From assembly GCF_964019845.1 (NCBI RefSeq), contig NZ_OZ026465.1, positions 558,001 to 622,000 of the forward strand: a stretch of 64,000 bases of DNA. Direction: 5' to 3'. How positions within the stretch are numbered: the first letter of the stretch is position 1; each line of letters opens with the position of its first letter. Below the pieces are notes generated by a model. The model was not told the DNA's origin, searched no databases, and worked only from the letters and a program-made list of their open reading frames with translations. Position numbers and translations under genes: made by a program. Source of the DNA: Spiroplasma endosymbiont of Labia minor (GTDB lineage: Bacteria; Bacillota_I; Bacilli_A; Mycoplasmatales; Mycoplasmataceae). Below, one piece after another: positions 47,629 through 58,987 of this stretch.

Positions 47629-48345
47629 TTACTTTATTTTTAAAACTTCGATAATTCTATTATCACCTAAATTATTGGCATAACGATTTTCATCTAAATC
47701 AAAGGTTCTTAAACGATTCAAATCATGAAAACTATATGTTCCTGATTTTACAGCAGTTTCTGGGAAAATTAATTTATTCTCGTCATTAAATACAAAAACA
47801 ATAGGTTCTACAAGCATAAAATTAACTTTTCTAAGTTCTCCATTTGCTAAAGCTTTTTTAACTAATGATGAAGAAATATCTCCATTTCTAGTTTCTACAT
47901 ATACATTCGATTTACCAAAATGTTTTTTTAAATCATTGACCTTTCCTTCTGCTTTATGGCCAAATGAAAAATCTTCACCAATAACTATTTTTTTAACATT
48001 TAAATTATTTGATAATCATTTTAAAAAATTATCAACTCCTGTTTCAATTAATTTTTTTGAAATTTCAAGTTCAATGACATAATCAAATTCAAAATTTTTT
48101 TCTAATCGTTTTTTAAATTCCGTTGGCGATAAAATTCTTCCGGCAAACGAATCTTTTTTATCTGAAATTTTTTTATCAAATGTAATTAAAACTTTCTTAA
48201 GTTTAGAATTACCGGCGATATTTTGTACTTTATGGAAAATTAATCTGTGCATTCTATGTAAACCATCAAAATTACCAATTGTAACAATTACATCCTCATT
48301 TAATTTAAAATTCATTATATCATCTTGTATATTTATATATTTCAT
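47629..48345 (-). CDS. ribF: FAD synthetase RibF, short form
   Basis: 238 residues. The N-terminal FMN adenylyltransferase domain is present: TIGNFDGLHRMH, then GEDFSFGHKAEG and ISSSLVKKALANG. The second Gly of the usual GNFDGxHxGH is Met (HRMH). The C-terminal riboflavin kinase domain of standard RibF (about 310 residues) is not recognisable; only some 50 residues follow. So it may make FAD from FMN but not FMN from riboflavin. Overlaps truB by 13 bases. Confidence 0.85.
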
Positions 48346-49265
48346 TGATAATCATCACTTTCTGCTTCAGTTTTAATTATACTTGGATCATCTTCTCATA
48401 AGCCTCGCTTACATACGTATAGATTTTTAGCTGTGTGAGTATAAATTGCAATAATGTTATTTTTATTATCTGCAATAAAAACCACAGGTGCAATTTGATT
48501 CAATAAATTTATTGTTTTACCTTGTTTGACATCACGATCATTATGATATTTTACTATCACTTGTGAATTTGTCATCAAAGCATCATAAATAGAAATTAAA
48601 TCAGAATTTTGAATTTCTTCTATTGTTTTTGCCTGTTCAAGTAAAAATTCACCAGATGATATGCGATTTAATTCTTTAACTGTTGCAATAGTCCCTAAAT
48701 CATTTGCAATATCATTCACCAATGAACGAATGTATGTTCCCTTTGAACATTTCACAGTTAAAGTAATTGTATTATTTTTTGAATCATAATTAATTAATTT
48801 ACAACTATTAATTGTTACTGTTCTTGGACTTAAAACTAATGTATCTGCAGTTCCTTCAAATGCGTGTTTATACGCTCTTACACCATTTACTTTTATTGCT
48901 GAAAAAATTGGTGGTAATTGTTCATACATATAACCATTATATTTATCTATTATTAATTTAATATCTCTTTTTCTTAATTTTTGAGCAACTTCTTGCTCAA
49001 TCATTGCTCCAGTAATATCATCTGAGTCTGTTTTTATAAAAAGTTGCATAACAACTTCATATGCTTTATCTTTTGTTAATAAATAATTTGAAATTTTTGT
49101 AGCTTGATTTACTAAAATAACCATTAATCCTGTAGCTAATGGATCTAAAGTTCCTGCGTGTCCTATTTTTTTTATATTTAATTTATGTTTTATTTTTTGA
49201 ATTAAATTATTAGAAGTTATACCAGCTGGTTTATTAACCAGCAATATTCCAGATGGTTGAATCAT
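48333..49265 (-). CDS. truB: tRNA pseudouridine-55 synthase
   Basis: 310 residues. Catalytic motif GHAGTLDPLATG with the nucleophilic Asp, then YEQLPPIFSAIKVNG, RTVTI and SKGTYIRSLVND. Makes pseudouridine 55 in the T-loop of tRNA. The order truB-ribF with overlap is that of many Firmicutes. Two TGA Trp codons at the C-terminus (RGLWEDD, YQWNI). Confidence 0.95.
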
Positions 49266-49332
49266 GTATAAATACCGCCCTATCTTACTATCTAAAATAT
49301 AACAAAAAAAATTAGTTAAGAAAAGACATAAT

Positions 49333-49968
49333 TTACTTTATTTCTTTTTGTTTTACTCTTGATCGTAAAATCGTTTTTGGCACAAAAGTTTGATCATTAT
49401 TATTTGAATTTATCAAATAAATTTCTTTATGAATATTTTTTTCTATTCTCGCAAAACCTTGTTTGTATAATCACTCGTCTAAAATAGCAAATGTTTTTGG
49501 TTCTGTTTCAAAATAACCTGTATGTAAAATTTGCGAAACCATAGACTCCCCAACAATTTCCAATTTCACTTGTGAAGCAATTTCTTTATTACCTATTTCA
49601 TCTATAAATTGATTAATATAAAAACTGAGCATATCAGCATTCACAAAATCAGGTTGTTTAATCATCATTTTATAAATTAATCTTGATTGATCAAAATATC
49701 AATTAAAATCATCTGTTAAAGTTCAAAATATCTCTAAAGGTCAAATCTCATAATTAAATCATAATTGCGGTTTTTGCTCAATATTTTTTATATAATGCGC
49801 AATACTATACAAAACCTTAGATTTTTCTTTATATTCATCATCATTTGGACTACCTTTGCCCGTAATTGTAATGAATTTTTGTGGTTGTAAATTAATAATT
49901 TTTGGTTGATTACTATCCATGCTATATATTCATGATTCATCTATTTTATAATCATATTTTTTATTCAT
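49333..49968 (-). CDS. GyrI-like domain protein
   Basis: 211 residues. The segment PQKFITITGKGSPNDDEYKE followed by KVLYSIAHYIKNI matches the GyrI-like small-molecule-binding family whose members read IDGKGxPNxxxYxxAxxxLYSLxYxIK. The C-terminal half has HTGYFETEPKTFAILDEWL. Function of the family is unknown. Six bases after its upstream neighbour's stop; same direction. Confidence 0.75.
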
Positions 49969-49973
49969 AAAAA

Positions 49974-50750
49974 TTATTCTCTGCTATTTTTTATGGCTTG
50001 TCAAGAAAATTTATTTCTATATTGAGTTTGAATAGAATTTGATGTTTTAGTTTGAATTGAAAGATCAAATTTTTTAAGTATTGCTAAAAAATCCTTTTCT
50101 GAATATTTCAGCGGTAATTTATCTATTTCAAAAAAATAATTATCAGTATTTTTATTGTAAAAAGTTACAAAAAAATAAGTCTCATTATTTTCTTCGTCTT
50201 CAAATTCATTTAATCCTATACAATTAATTTTATTTGTTCTATTTATTGATGAAAATAAATATGATGCCTTAAAAATTTCTTTAATTTCTGATTTTCAAAA
50301 TTTACTAATATTTTCTTTATTTATATTTTTTTTCTGTTTTATGCGATCTACAATTTTTATCAATGAATCTGGTCTTTGTAATAAAAATTGAGCATAAAAA
50401 TTTTCCATATAATTTTCAGTAAATTTAATCGAATTTAAAATTTTAGTGGTCAACGCACCTTGATTTTTTGCATTAATTTTTAATTCAGTATTTGTGATAA
50501 AATCAAAATTTTCTTCTGTCTCTATGTACAAAAAACAAACAGAATAAGGTGCATCAAAAAGATATTTTATTTCATTTTGATTAAATTTTTGTTTTATTCC
50601 TGGAATGATTTCCGCAAACGAATCAAAATAATAAAATTGAACAGCATTTGAATTTAATTTTTGTTTATAAATAATTAGAATTGATGTAGGTGAGTTATCA
50701 ATTAATGATTTTTTAGATGATTTTTTTATTAAAAAATTTTCTAATGTCAT
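49974..50750 (-). CDS. hypothetical protein
   Basis: 258 residues, cytosolic, no recognised domain; contains alternating beta strands (SILIIYKQKL, VQFYYFDSF, YSVCFLYIETEEN) then helices. AAGGAG site. Followed five bases later by the GyrI-like gene, so likely co-transcribed. Confidence 0.65.
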
Positions 50751-51000
50751 ATCGCGACTCCTTATTTTATAGATTTATCTTTATAAAATAAATTTTAATA
50801 TTTGTTATGAAATCTATTTTTTTATATATTAAAATATATTATTTTTTAGATTAAAAATCAAATACTACTTAAATATTAACACTAAATCGACCTAAATAAT
50901 AGTCCTAATTGAACTAAAGACTGAATAAAATTATTGGGGGAATAATACTTTTCAATCAAAAGTATCAGTTAAACGTTTAGTGAAAATTCTTCTCTCACAA
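50751..51000. other. intergenic region with one hairpin
   Basis: No coding sequence. ATACTTTT/AAAAGTAT-type hairpin at about 50945-50968 directly after GGGGG. It could be the edge of the transposase remnant that follows. Confidence 0.4.
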
Positions 51001-51626
51001 TTAATTTAACATATCTAAAATCAAATATCTATATTTTTTACAATAAAATAATAAAAATATGCAAGTAAAAAATTGCAGATAATAATAATTATCTGAATTA
51101 TTGTCCTCTTTTTTCTTCCATCTTAACTCATAAAATTTATGAATATCTGATCTATATTTTTCATTTGGAGTAAATGCACTAATTCTACTATTATTTTTAT
51201 TTAAATAAAATTTAATATCTGACGAGCTCTTAAATTTCTTATGATAATTACTTAAATTTTTATTAAAAAAATATTCATCGTTGTTTATTAATAATAAATT
51301 TTTAAAATCATAACCATTAATCTTTAAGAATTTTATTTTTAAAATATTGCAAAATGCAGAGTAACTATATATTTTTTTGCCATATGCAAATAATTGCTTT
51401 ATAAATGAACTTATTTGTCCTTCGGTATGAGATTGGCCATATTGTTTTTGCATATTCAAAATACCCAATTTATGATTTTTTATGTAATTATACAAATATT
51501 TATATTGTGCTAATTTTGAGAATCTATTACTTTTTAATTCAGAAAATAAATTATCTAAAAATGCTTGAATCGAATCTCAATCATTTTTAGATAATAATTT
51601 TGTGATTATAAAATAAAAGCTTAATT
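51001..51626 (-). pseudogene. ISLre2/UPF0236-type transposase, C-terminal fragment
   Basis: About 208 codons. It aligns by eye with the C-terminal part of the transposase at 53.2-54.6 kb: YKYLYNYIKNHKLGILN, SHTEGQISSFIKQLFAYGKK. The N-terminal two thirds are missing and no start or IS end is visible. Confidence 0.62.
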
Positions 51627-51945
51627 AATTTGTTTGTAAATATTTTTAACATTTTAAATTCCTATAAATTACTCACATTCTTAATTCTATTTTAATACAT
51701 TATTAAATCATTTTTTGAATTTATCTTTTAATATAAACTGTTTTCAATATTATAATCTATTCTTGAATTTTTAATAAAAAATGATTTTATTTTATATTTA
51801 AATTAACAAGCAAAATATTTAAACATAAAAAAAATAAAAACAGATAGACATTATTTCTATCTGCTAGATATTTTATTTGTTAATTGCAATATAAACATTA
51901 ATTCTTAAATTAAGCAATATCATTTCCTAATGATAAATAATTTTT
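51627..51945. other. intergenic region, terminator only
   Basis: AT-rich, no coding sequence seen. Contains the terminator at 51841-51863. Confidence 0.5.
51841..51863 (-). terminator. terminator of propeller lipoprotein gene
   Basis: Stem CAGATAGA/TCTATCTG with a seven-base loop, T-rich on the minus strand. Confidence 0.78.
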
Positions 51946-52926
51946 TTAATTAATTAATTTATAAATAGTACTATTTGAACCACCAATGATTATTCCATTT
52001 GAAAGTTCAGTCAAAGATAACATACTTCCTTCAAATGAATTATCCGCAATTTTCCCAGTTCCGTCACCAATAGATGTATCAATTTTGCCTTCATCTGTTA
52101 ATCTAAAAATAGTTCCATTAGTTGAACCGACAATAACTGCGCCGTTTTTAACTTGAATAATTACATAAGCTATTTTTTTTAGATTCTCAATTACTCCTGC
52201 ATTACCAACAGTAGTATCAATTTTACCATCTGCTGTTAATCTATAAATTGAACCACTATAAGTTCCAGCAAGAACACTAGTTTTTTTTAAAGGAAGCTGA
52301 TCTATTGTTTCTACACGACTATCAAAAGTTTTGTCTTCTAGTTTTCCTGTTCCACCACCAACAGTAGTATCAATTTTACCTTCGGCTGTTAATTTGTAGA
52401 TTGAAGCAGAAAGTGTTCCAACTATAATGGTTCCATTCTCAAGTTTCTCGATTGTTTCTACACGACTATCAAAAGTTTTGTCTTCTAGTTTTCCTGTTCC
52501 ACCACCAACAGAGGTGTCAATTTTACCTTCATCTGTTAATTTGTAGATTGAACCGGCATCAGTTCCAGCTAAGATAGTTCCATCTTCAAGTTGAGTGATT
52601 GTTTCTATTGCACCATCAAAAGTTTCATCTTCTAATTTACCTGTTCCATCACCAACTGATGTATCAATTTTACCTTCATCTGTTAGTTTATAAACAGATT
52701 TCCCAGAAGTACCAGCAAGAATAATTCCATTTGAAAGTTGAGTGATAGTATAAACATTGCCATCCAAAGTTCCATCTTCTAGTTTACCAGTTCCATTACC
52801 AACTGATGTGTCTATTGAACCAGTTAATGATGTGTTAACATTTGATACATTTCCACATGAAACAACAGATGAAGCTACAGATGAAGCCAAACCAAAAACT
52901 GCTAATAAATTTAATAATTTTTTCAT
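51946..52926 (-). CDS. six-bladed delta-60 beta-propeller lipoprotein
   Basis: 326 residues. Lipoprotein leader with lipobox SSVVSC, then six units of 45-52 residues. Each unit reads KIDTSVGxGTGKLEDxTFD, xxxTIxQLxNGxILAGT, xxxSIYKLTDEG; the last ends STIYKLIN. The pattern ID(T)SxG...LxNGxILxGG...YxLxxxG is the delta-60/DUF5122 propeller repeat. Six units with no leftover strand fit a closed six-bladed propeller on the outer membrane face. Units 3 and 4 are nearly identical in DNA. Likely a binding surface; ligand unknown. Confidence 0.85.
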   Translation of the reverse strand: MKKLLNLLAVFGLASSVASSVVSCGNVSNVNTSLTGSIDTSVGNGTGKLEDGTLDGNVYTITQLSNGIILAGTSGKSVYKLTDEGKIDTSVGDGTGKLEDETFDGAIETITQLEDGTILAGTDAGSIYKLTDEGKIDTSVGGGTGKLEDKTFDSRVETIEKLENGTIIVGTLSASIYKLTAEGKIDTTVGGGTGKLEDKTFDSRVETIDQLPLKKTSVLAGTYSGSIYRLTADGKIDTTVGNAGVIENLKKIAYVIIQVKNGAVIVGSTNGTIFRLTDEGKIDTSIGDGTGKIADNSFEGSMLSLTELSNGIIIGGSNSTIYKLIN

Positions 52927-53232
52927 ATATATAAACCTTTCATTAAATGTATAAAATTACTTAAAAATAAATGCTAATTCACATTTATATATTTATTATA
53001 GCACTTTTATTTAGCAATATAAACCCTATGGAGGAGTTGCAATTTAATCGGAGTATATGAGCTTTTTTTTAATGCAATTTAAAAAAATAATAAAAGACAG
53101 ACATTTTTTAAGTTGCAAAAACCCTTTGTCAAAAAAATAATATCATAATTTTAATTAATAAAATTTTATTTTTGACTTTATTAAAATTTATCCAAGCAAA
53201 AAATTATATCAAATATGATATTTTAATTATTT
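52927..53232. other. intergenic region upstream of propeller gene
   Basis: No coding sequence recognised. Probably includes the lipoprotein promoter and the right edge of the insertion element; no terminal inverted repeat could be identified. Confidence 0.4.
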
Positions 53233-54644
53233 CTAATAATAGTTGTACATTAATTCTTTTAATGCACCAGCTATTTTCAGATTTGAATTTAATATTGGAA
53301 TATCAATATTGTGTTGATAAACATCACTTTCTTTTGGAACAAAATTATTGCTATAAATTTGTTCTTGTTGATCAATATAAATATCTTCTAATCAGATTTC
53401 ATATGGATTTATATTATTAATTCACGCCTCTTCAGAGCATAGAATATTATCTAATGTTTTAATATTGTATGTCTTTGCAACACATTTTGACTTAATAAAA
53501 TGTCAAATACACGATTCTGTGCATGAACCAAAATATCAATCTTGCTTATAATTTAATATTCCTTGTATATTTTGTTTTATATAATTTTTTAGATACTTAA
53601 GTTGAATTAATTTACCAGGAATAAAATCATGTTTAATTGCAGGGTTAAGATAATTTAGAATAAAATATTCTGGATCTTTCCTAACTGCAGCTAAAAATTC
53701 TGCTAATTTTTCGCGATGTTCTTTGTTACTTCTTCAAAGCGGAAATAACACACGCATTTCTTTTACTAAATGAAAATAATCCAAAACTATTTTTGCATTT
53801 AATTGACTAGCTAACGTTTTTATATATGATGCCCCATCACCTGTTACAACAAATTTTCAATCTTTTTCTCCATACATTTGTTTTACAGTTTGATAAATTA
53901 AAATTATCGATTTATTAATTAGATTATAATTTTTATCAGATTTGCATTCATAAATTAAATGCTTAACTCTTTTATGAATTAACTTTGAGCCTCTACTGTC
54001 TTTTTGATTTATCTTCCCCAAACAAAAAGTGAAATTTCTAATTATATGCTTGTAATTACCTTTTTTCTTATCTACAAATGCCATCTTATAAGTATCATCT
54101 GTAAAAATATATACAGTATCATATTTTACAATATCATTTGGAATTTGATATTGATTGCTGCGGGCAATCTCTATTAATTCTTCCAAATTAATTTGTTTAA
54201 ATATTCTAGATATTGTTGATTTATGAATGATTGCTCTTGGAAAGGCTTTAATAATATATCGATACTTTGTAACTCCTCTTAAATATGTTAATATTTTTGT
54301 TTGAATTCTGTAGCCACTCTTTCATATTTCTTAATTCCTATAAAATCAAAAACCAAAACTTTATACTGTTTTGTAATTTTATTAAAATATCTAGTAACTT
54401 TAAATTTGATTTCCCCAAATGAAGTTAAAAGTTTTCTAGATACATAACCATCAATAATTCATCCCTCTTTGAATCTGAAGCTAGCGTGTTTAATTTCTAA
54501 ATCCTTCTGTTCTATTTGCTGCACAATATCTTGAACACAAGCATCTAAAGCATTTTTATGATTTGTATCAAAAAATTCAATCTGATCTAATGCTGTGACA
54601 TTAAATCCGTTCATTTTTATTTCATAACTGTTAATATTTTTCAT
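53233..54644 (-). pseudogene. ISLre2/UPF0236 family transposase with frameshift
   Basis: About 470 codons, near full length. N-terminal KEGWIIDGYVSRKLLTSFGEI, the middle YIFTDDTYKMAFVDKKKGNYK (family signature), then VVTGDGASYIKTLASQL and DYFHLVKEMR. The frame shifts near 54300: after ERVATEFKQ the coding moves to LTYLRGVTKYRY. Either a disabled element or programmed frameshifting. Ends at 53233 (KELMYNYY). Repeated in part at 51.0-51.6 kb. Confidence 0.8.
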
Positions 54645-54687
54645 ACATTAATTATAAAATTATTTATCATTGAAATAAATAGCTTTT

Positions 54688-55090
54688 TCAATAACTTATG
54701 GCATGTTCAAATGCATTAATATAATCCAAAATTCTTTTATTTTTGATACTTTTTTCATCACGATATAATTTATCTTGATTATTTATGCATCGATATAATG
54801 CATCATATAAATGACCATATTTTTTTACAACAATTTCATTGTCACCAATTTTTTTGGTTACAGTTAAATTTGATGAGAAAAATATTTTTCCTTCAGATAA
54901 CAAACGCTTGATGTCATAATGTCTATCGATTATACTTCATCCGTATTTTCCAACTGGTTTAAAAGTAGTGATAAATGTATCGATATCCGTTGACACAAAT
55001 TTTTCTCTTAATTGCTTTTTAATGTCATCTTTAACAGTATTTGAATCATGACCAATTTTAAATTTAGGATTCTATTTCAATACTTGTGAT
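54688..55090 (-). pseudogene. remnant of an unknown gene
   Basis: A plausible frame of about 130 codons: KKQLREKFVSTDIDTFITTF, YGWSIIDRHYDIKRLLSEG, then VVKKYGHLYDALYRCINN, and ends DYINAFEHAISY. Upstream it meets a stop and no start is found. Not recognised. Confidence 0.4.
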
Positions 55091-55420
55091 TTGCTTATCA
55101 AAAATTTTAAAATTAACACAATAAATTTGTTGTGTTTTATATGTTTACCATAAGCTTCAATTGGCGAAAAAGTAGCATTCATTCACGTTATTTTTATCAT
55201 AGTCGTCATTTTCTTCTTTCATTAAATATTTATCAATATTATAAAAATTATAATCTGCTAATTCTATAAAAGTCATAATATATGTATTTTTAATATCAAA
55301 ATTTTTTCATTCTGTGATGATTGAAATATTTCTTTTTGATGATAATATCTAAATTTTGCAATTGAATCACATAAATAAAAAAATATGAACAAAACAAATA
55401 TTTTGTCTATCTATAAATAA
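55091..55420. other. gene debris, no intact gene
   Basis: Short overlapping open stretches on the minus strand (one reading MTTMIKITWMNATF) but no continuous gene. A hairpin CAAAA/TTTTG lies just before the next gene's stop. Confidence 0.4.
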
Positions 55421-56374
55421 TTAATGAAAAGTCCAACTTGTTCCAGCTAAAATAATTCCGTTTGAAAGTTCCACTAAAGAAAGTATGCCTGAATCTAAAG
55501 TTTTATCTTCCAGTTTTCCAGTTCCATCACCAACTGATGTATCAATTTTACCTTCATCTGTTAGTTTGTAAATTGACCCTCTATCTGTTCCAGCTAAAAT
55601 AAGACCATTTGAAAGTTGCATAATTGTATGAAGTATTCCATCTAAAGTTCCAGATTCTATAACACTATTAAAAGTACCATCGGAATTTAATTTATAGATT
55701 TCACCCAATAGATTTGATGTTGAAGCTAAAATTGTTCCATTTGAAAGTTGAGTAATTGAAATAATTCTATCTGCCATAATTTTTGCAACAATACTATTAA
55801 TTGTACCATTTTGATTTAATTTATAGATTGAAGTACCTGTTGAATTACGAGTTGCCGCTAAAATTGTGCCATTTGAAAGTTGAGTAATTGAATAAACAGG
55901 ACCATCAAAAGTTTGATTTTCTATAATATTTGCAATAGTACCATCATCATTTAATTTGTAGATTGAATTACTAACTGTTCCAGCTAAAATAAGACCATTT
56001 GAAAGTTGAATTACCGTTCTTATTGCAGATGGTGATTGATAAATTATTCCAGTACCAGCGCCAACAGAGGTATCAATTTTACCTTCGTCTGTTAATTTAT
56101 AAACTGAGGTGTCATTTAAATTTATAGTAGCTATAATCATATTATTTGAAAATTCCGTGATTGAAGCCGTAGGTCCTTTAAGTGTTTTATCTTCCAATAT
56201 TCCAGTACCATCGCCAACAGAGGTATCAATTTTACCTTCATCTGTTAATTTGTAAATTGAACTGCTATAAAATGATGAAAACATTGTTGCATAACTATTA
56301 TTTGAAATAACTACACCACTAGCACCACCAGATATTAAGCTTACTGTAGATAATAAATTTAATAATATTTTCAT
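55421..56374 (-). CDS. delta-60 beta-propeller surface protein, permuted
   Basis: 317 residues. A leader (MKILLNLLSTVSLISGGASG) has no lipobox Cys. Six units follow. Unlike its relatives the protein starts with an extra closing strand (SSIYKLTDEG) and the last unit stops after IILAGTSWTFH without its own IYKL strand, so the N-terminal strand could complete the last blade. Several units carry TINSI instead of IDTSVG. ATG at 56374 behind GGAAGGA. The end may be a truncation instead. Confidence 0.78.
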   Translation of the reverse strand: MKILLNLLSTVSLISGGASGVVISNNSYATMFSSFYSSSIYKLTDEGKIDTSVGDGTGILEDKTLKGPTASITEFSNNMIIATINLNDTSVYKLTDEGKIDTSVGAGTGIIYQSPSAIRTVIQLSNGLILAGTVSNSIYKLNDDGTIANIIENQTFDGPVYSITQLSNGTILAATRNSTGTSIYKLNQNGTINSIVAKIMADRIISITQLSNGTILASTSNLLGEIYKLNSDGTFNSVIESGTLDGILHTIMQLSNGLILAGTDRGSIYKLTDEGKIDTSVGDGTGKLEDKTLDSGILSLVELSNGIILAGTSWTFH

Positions 56375-56557
56375 ATAATAAATTCCTTCCATTCATGTGA
56401 AAATTATTTTTCACATTTTCATTGTATCTACAAAATGTTAAAAGTCAACATGAATGTAACTTCTGTAATTACAATTAGTGAGTTAGAATAATATTAATTT
56501 TATTATTAACCAAAAAACTGCAGATTAACTAACGGTTTTAAATATATAAAATATCAT

Positions 56558-56830
56558 TTAGATTATTTTATTTTGATTGCACTCTACATGAACTGCATGC
56601 ATATTTTCAAAATTGTTTTTACCACCTTTTGATAATGGTCTTATATAATCTATATTTCATCTATAGATTGAATTTTGATGTCCTTTTTTACTTTCGTGTG
56701 CGTCAAAAACCATAGTTTCTTTGCAAATACCACAAAGTTTATGCTTACCGCCACTATCTTGTGATTCATCACCACATTCACAATCTATTGCTTTATTTCA
56801 TATGTCAATATTTAGTTGATTTAAATCCAT
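56558..56830 (-). CDS. small HNH-like zinc protein
   Basis: 90 residues with four Cys in two pairs (CECG, CGIC) and the HNH-like run WNIDYIRPLSKGGKNN followed by ENMHAVHVECNQNK. In active HNH nucleases the Asp is followed by His (DHIxP); here it is DYIRP, so the first catalytic His is missing. Good AAGGAG site. Sits between decayed genes; probably phage or mobile in origin. Confidence 0.7.
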
Positions 56831-56989
56831 AAAAATTATTATGCTCCTTTTTTATTTATTAATTTAACTTAACTGATATCGTTTAGTACTTGTGAAACTT
56901 CATTAAAATCTAATTTGTCAAGATCGTTATTTGTTTCATTTTTTATATCCTGTTAAAATGGAAAATATTATTTTCTCAAAGAATCATTG

Positions 56990-57660
56990 TCATCAAAACC
57001 ATATCATTTTGTTCATTATTTATTAAATTTTCCAACATTGACTATTGGATGTTATACAAATAATCTAATCTAAATAATTATTACTAAATTCAGGATAGAT
57101 AACGATTTTAATGGTAAAAAATTAACAATTCAAGAATTTTTCTCTTGTTTTGATGAATTAAATAATCAATACGTACCAAACAAACTAATTATTAAATTTC
57201 AGCGATTTTGTTTTTTAAATTCAACAAGAGTCATAATTAATTTTGATCTTAATTTACTACTGCCACAAATTTTCAACATTATGGTTTCAAATAGTTTACT
57301 TTCATTAGTATTTACATTTATACTCTTTGAGATTTCTGCAAAAAATTAGTCTATTTTATTTGAATTATCCATTATGTATTCTTCAAGCTTTTCATTTCTT
57401 AAATTTTCCAATACAAATAATTCATTTTTGATTTTCTTTAATTAACTGATTTTTTATTTTATTTATCTCATTTAACTGTGTTAAATATGTTTGATTATTT
57501 TACCTATATTTTTTAAAATTTATTTTTATAAATAAAAATTATGATAATCAATATAAATAAAACTATTGTCAATAATACTATTGCAAGTATTAAATAATTC
57601 GTAATTTTGTTGCTCTTTAATTTAGCCGGTGAAATTGAAAATAAAAACTCTCGTTAAATT
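56990..57660 (-). pseudogene. decayed membrane-anchored gene
   Basis: From 57660: a hydrophobic span (TNYLILAIVLLTIVLFILIII), then a helical part (LNEINKIKNQLIKENQK), then EEYIMDNSNKID, then ESKLFETIMLKICGSSKLRS and LVEFKKQNRWNLIISLFGTY. Segments are in different frames with several stops, so it is not functional. Unrecognised. The plus strand is also open over 57090-57350 but without start or ribosome site. Confidence 0.4.
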
Positions 57661-57721
57661 TCTATTTAAATTTGAATATTACACTTGTTTGCACAATAAA
57701 ATAATTGTAAACTAACAAAAA

Positions 57722-58987
57722 TTAATTAGCTAATTGAACAACTTGACTTTTTCAATTTTGATTTTCTAGAGTGTTATAAATAGCAAATACTTTTCCATTT
57801 TTAAGAGTAACCACAGAACTTATTGTACCCTGATAATTTTCAATTGTTCCTAAAGATCCAGCATTTCTATCAAAATGACCTTCATCTGTTAATATAACTG
57901 TCTTAGCATAATTATCATTATTTTTTCAAGTCGCACCAATGATCACACCAGAAAATTGTGAAATGCAATTCAATTTTATGCTTGTATCAGAATCAATAAC
58001 TCCTGAATTACCACTTCATATATCAATATGTCCTTCATCTGTTAGTTTGTAAATTGAACCAGAAGCTGTTCCTGCAACTATTAATCCATTAGACAATTCT
58101 GTTACCGAGTAAACTGCACCATCTAAAGTTTTGTCTTCTATTTTACCATTAATACCAACAGATGTATCAATTTTACCTTCGCCTGTTAATCTATAAATTG
58201 AACTCTTGCCACTATTGATTACAGAAACTAAAATTGTGTTATTTGAAAGTTGTATAATTGAACTAATGTCATCTTTAAAATCATTTTCAATTCTTCCAGT
58301 TCCATTGCCAATTAATCTATCTATATGTCCATCATTTTTTAATTTATAAAATGCTGAATTTGTTAAAGCAAAAATGTTACCGTTTTCAAGTTCTATTATT
58401 GATACTATGTCATATAGATGAGAACCAACTTCATCAAGCTTACCAGTACCATTACCAACGGACGTATCTATTTTTCCTTCTGATGTTAGTCTATATATAA
58501 TATTACCACTTCCATATAAAATAATTCCGTTTGAAAGTTGATAAATACATCCATTTGAGTATTCTTGGCTTGGCATAGTGCTAATAACTTTTTCAATTGT
58601 TCCAAAATGTTTTAAAAAAATTGAAACATTTGCTGCATATTTAAATTCACTGTTATGTATAGACTTCGATATAATATAAACAGATCCTCTTAAACTATTA
58701 TTTTCAACACTAAAATTATAAGCTTCAAATCAATCAGCAGAGACTTTATCATCTACTTTTTTCAGCCTATTCTCATTTTGCTTAAATCATATTTCTATGA
58801 TAGAATCCTCTGTTGGCATTTTATTATGATTTAAATCTCACGAGACATCATTACTTAATATTGATAAATCCAAATCACCGTCACTTTGATTACCAGATTC
58901 AATAGTAGTTATTGCACAAGAAGATGTGCCAAATGTAGTGCTAGTTATTAATGAAACTGCTCCCAAAAAATATAATAAATTTTTCAT
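57722..58987 (-). CDS. six-bladed beta-propeller lipoprotein with N-terminal domain
   Basis: 421 residues. Leader with lipobox GTSSC, then an N-terminal domain of about 115 residues with EIWFKQNENRLKKVDDKVSA and DWFEAYNF (related to the WF domain of the gene at 59.5 kb), then six delta-60 units; the last is divergent and ends VVQLAN. Several units deviate (HIDRLIGNGTG, HFDRNAGSLG). Strong AGGAGG site. Two TGA codons lie in the propeller part. Confidence 0.82.

Noticed and set aside
57082..57350. Plus-strand open stretch of about 85 codons
   Set aside because: No start codon or ribosome site; the minus strand over the same stretch has a more protein-like composition.
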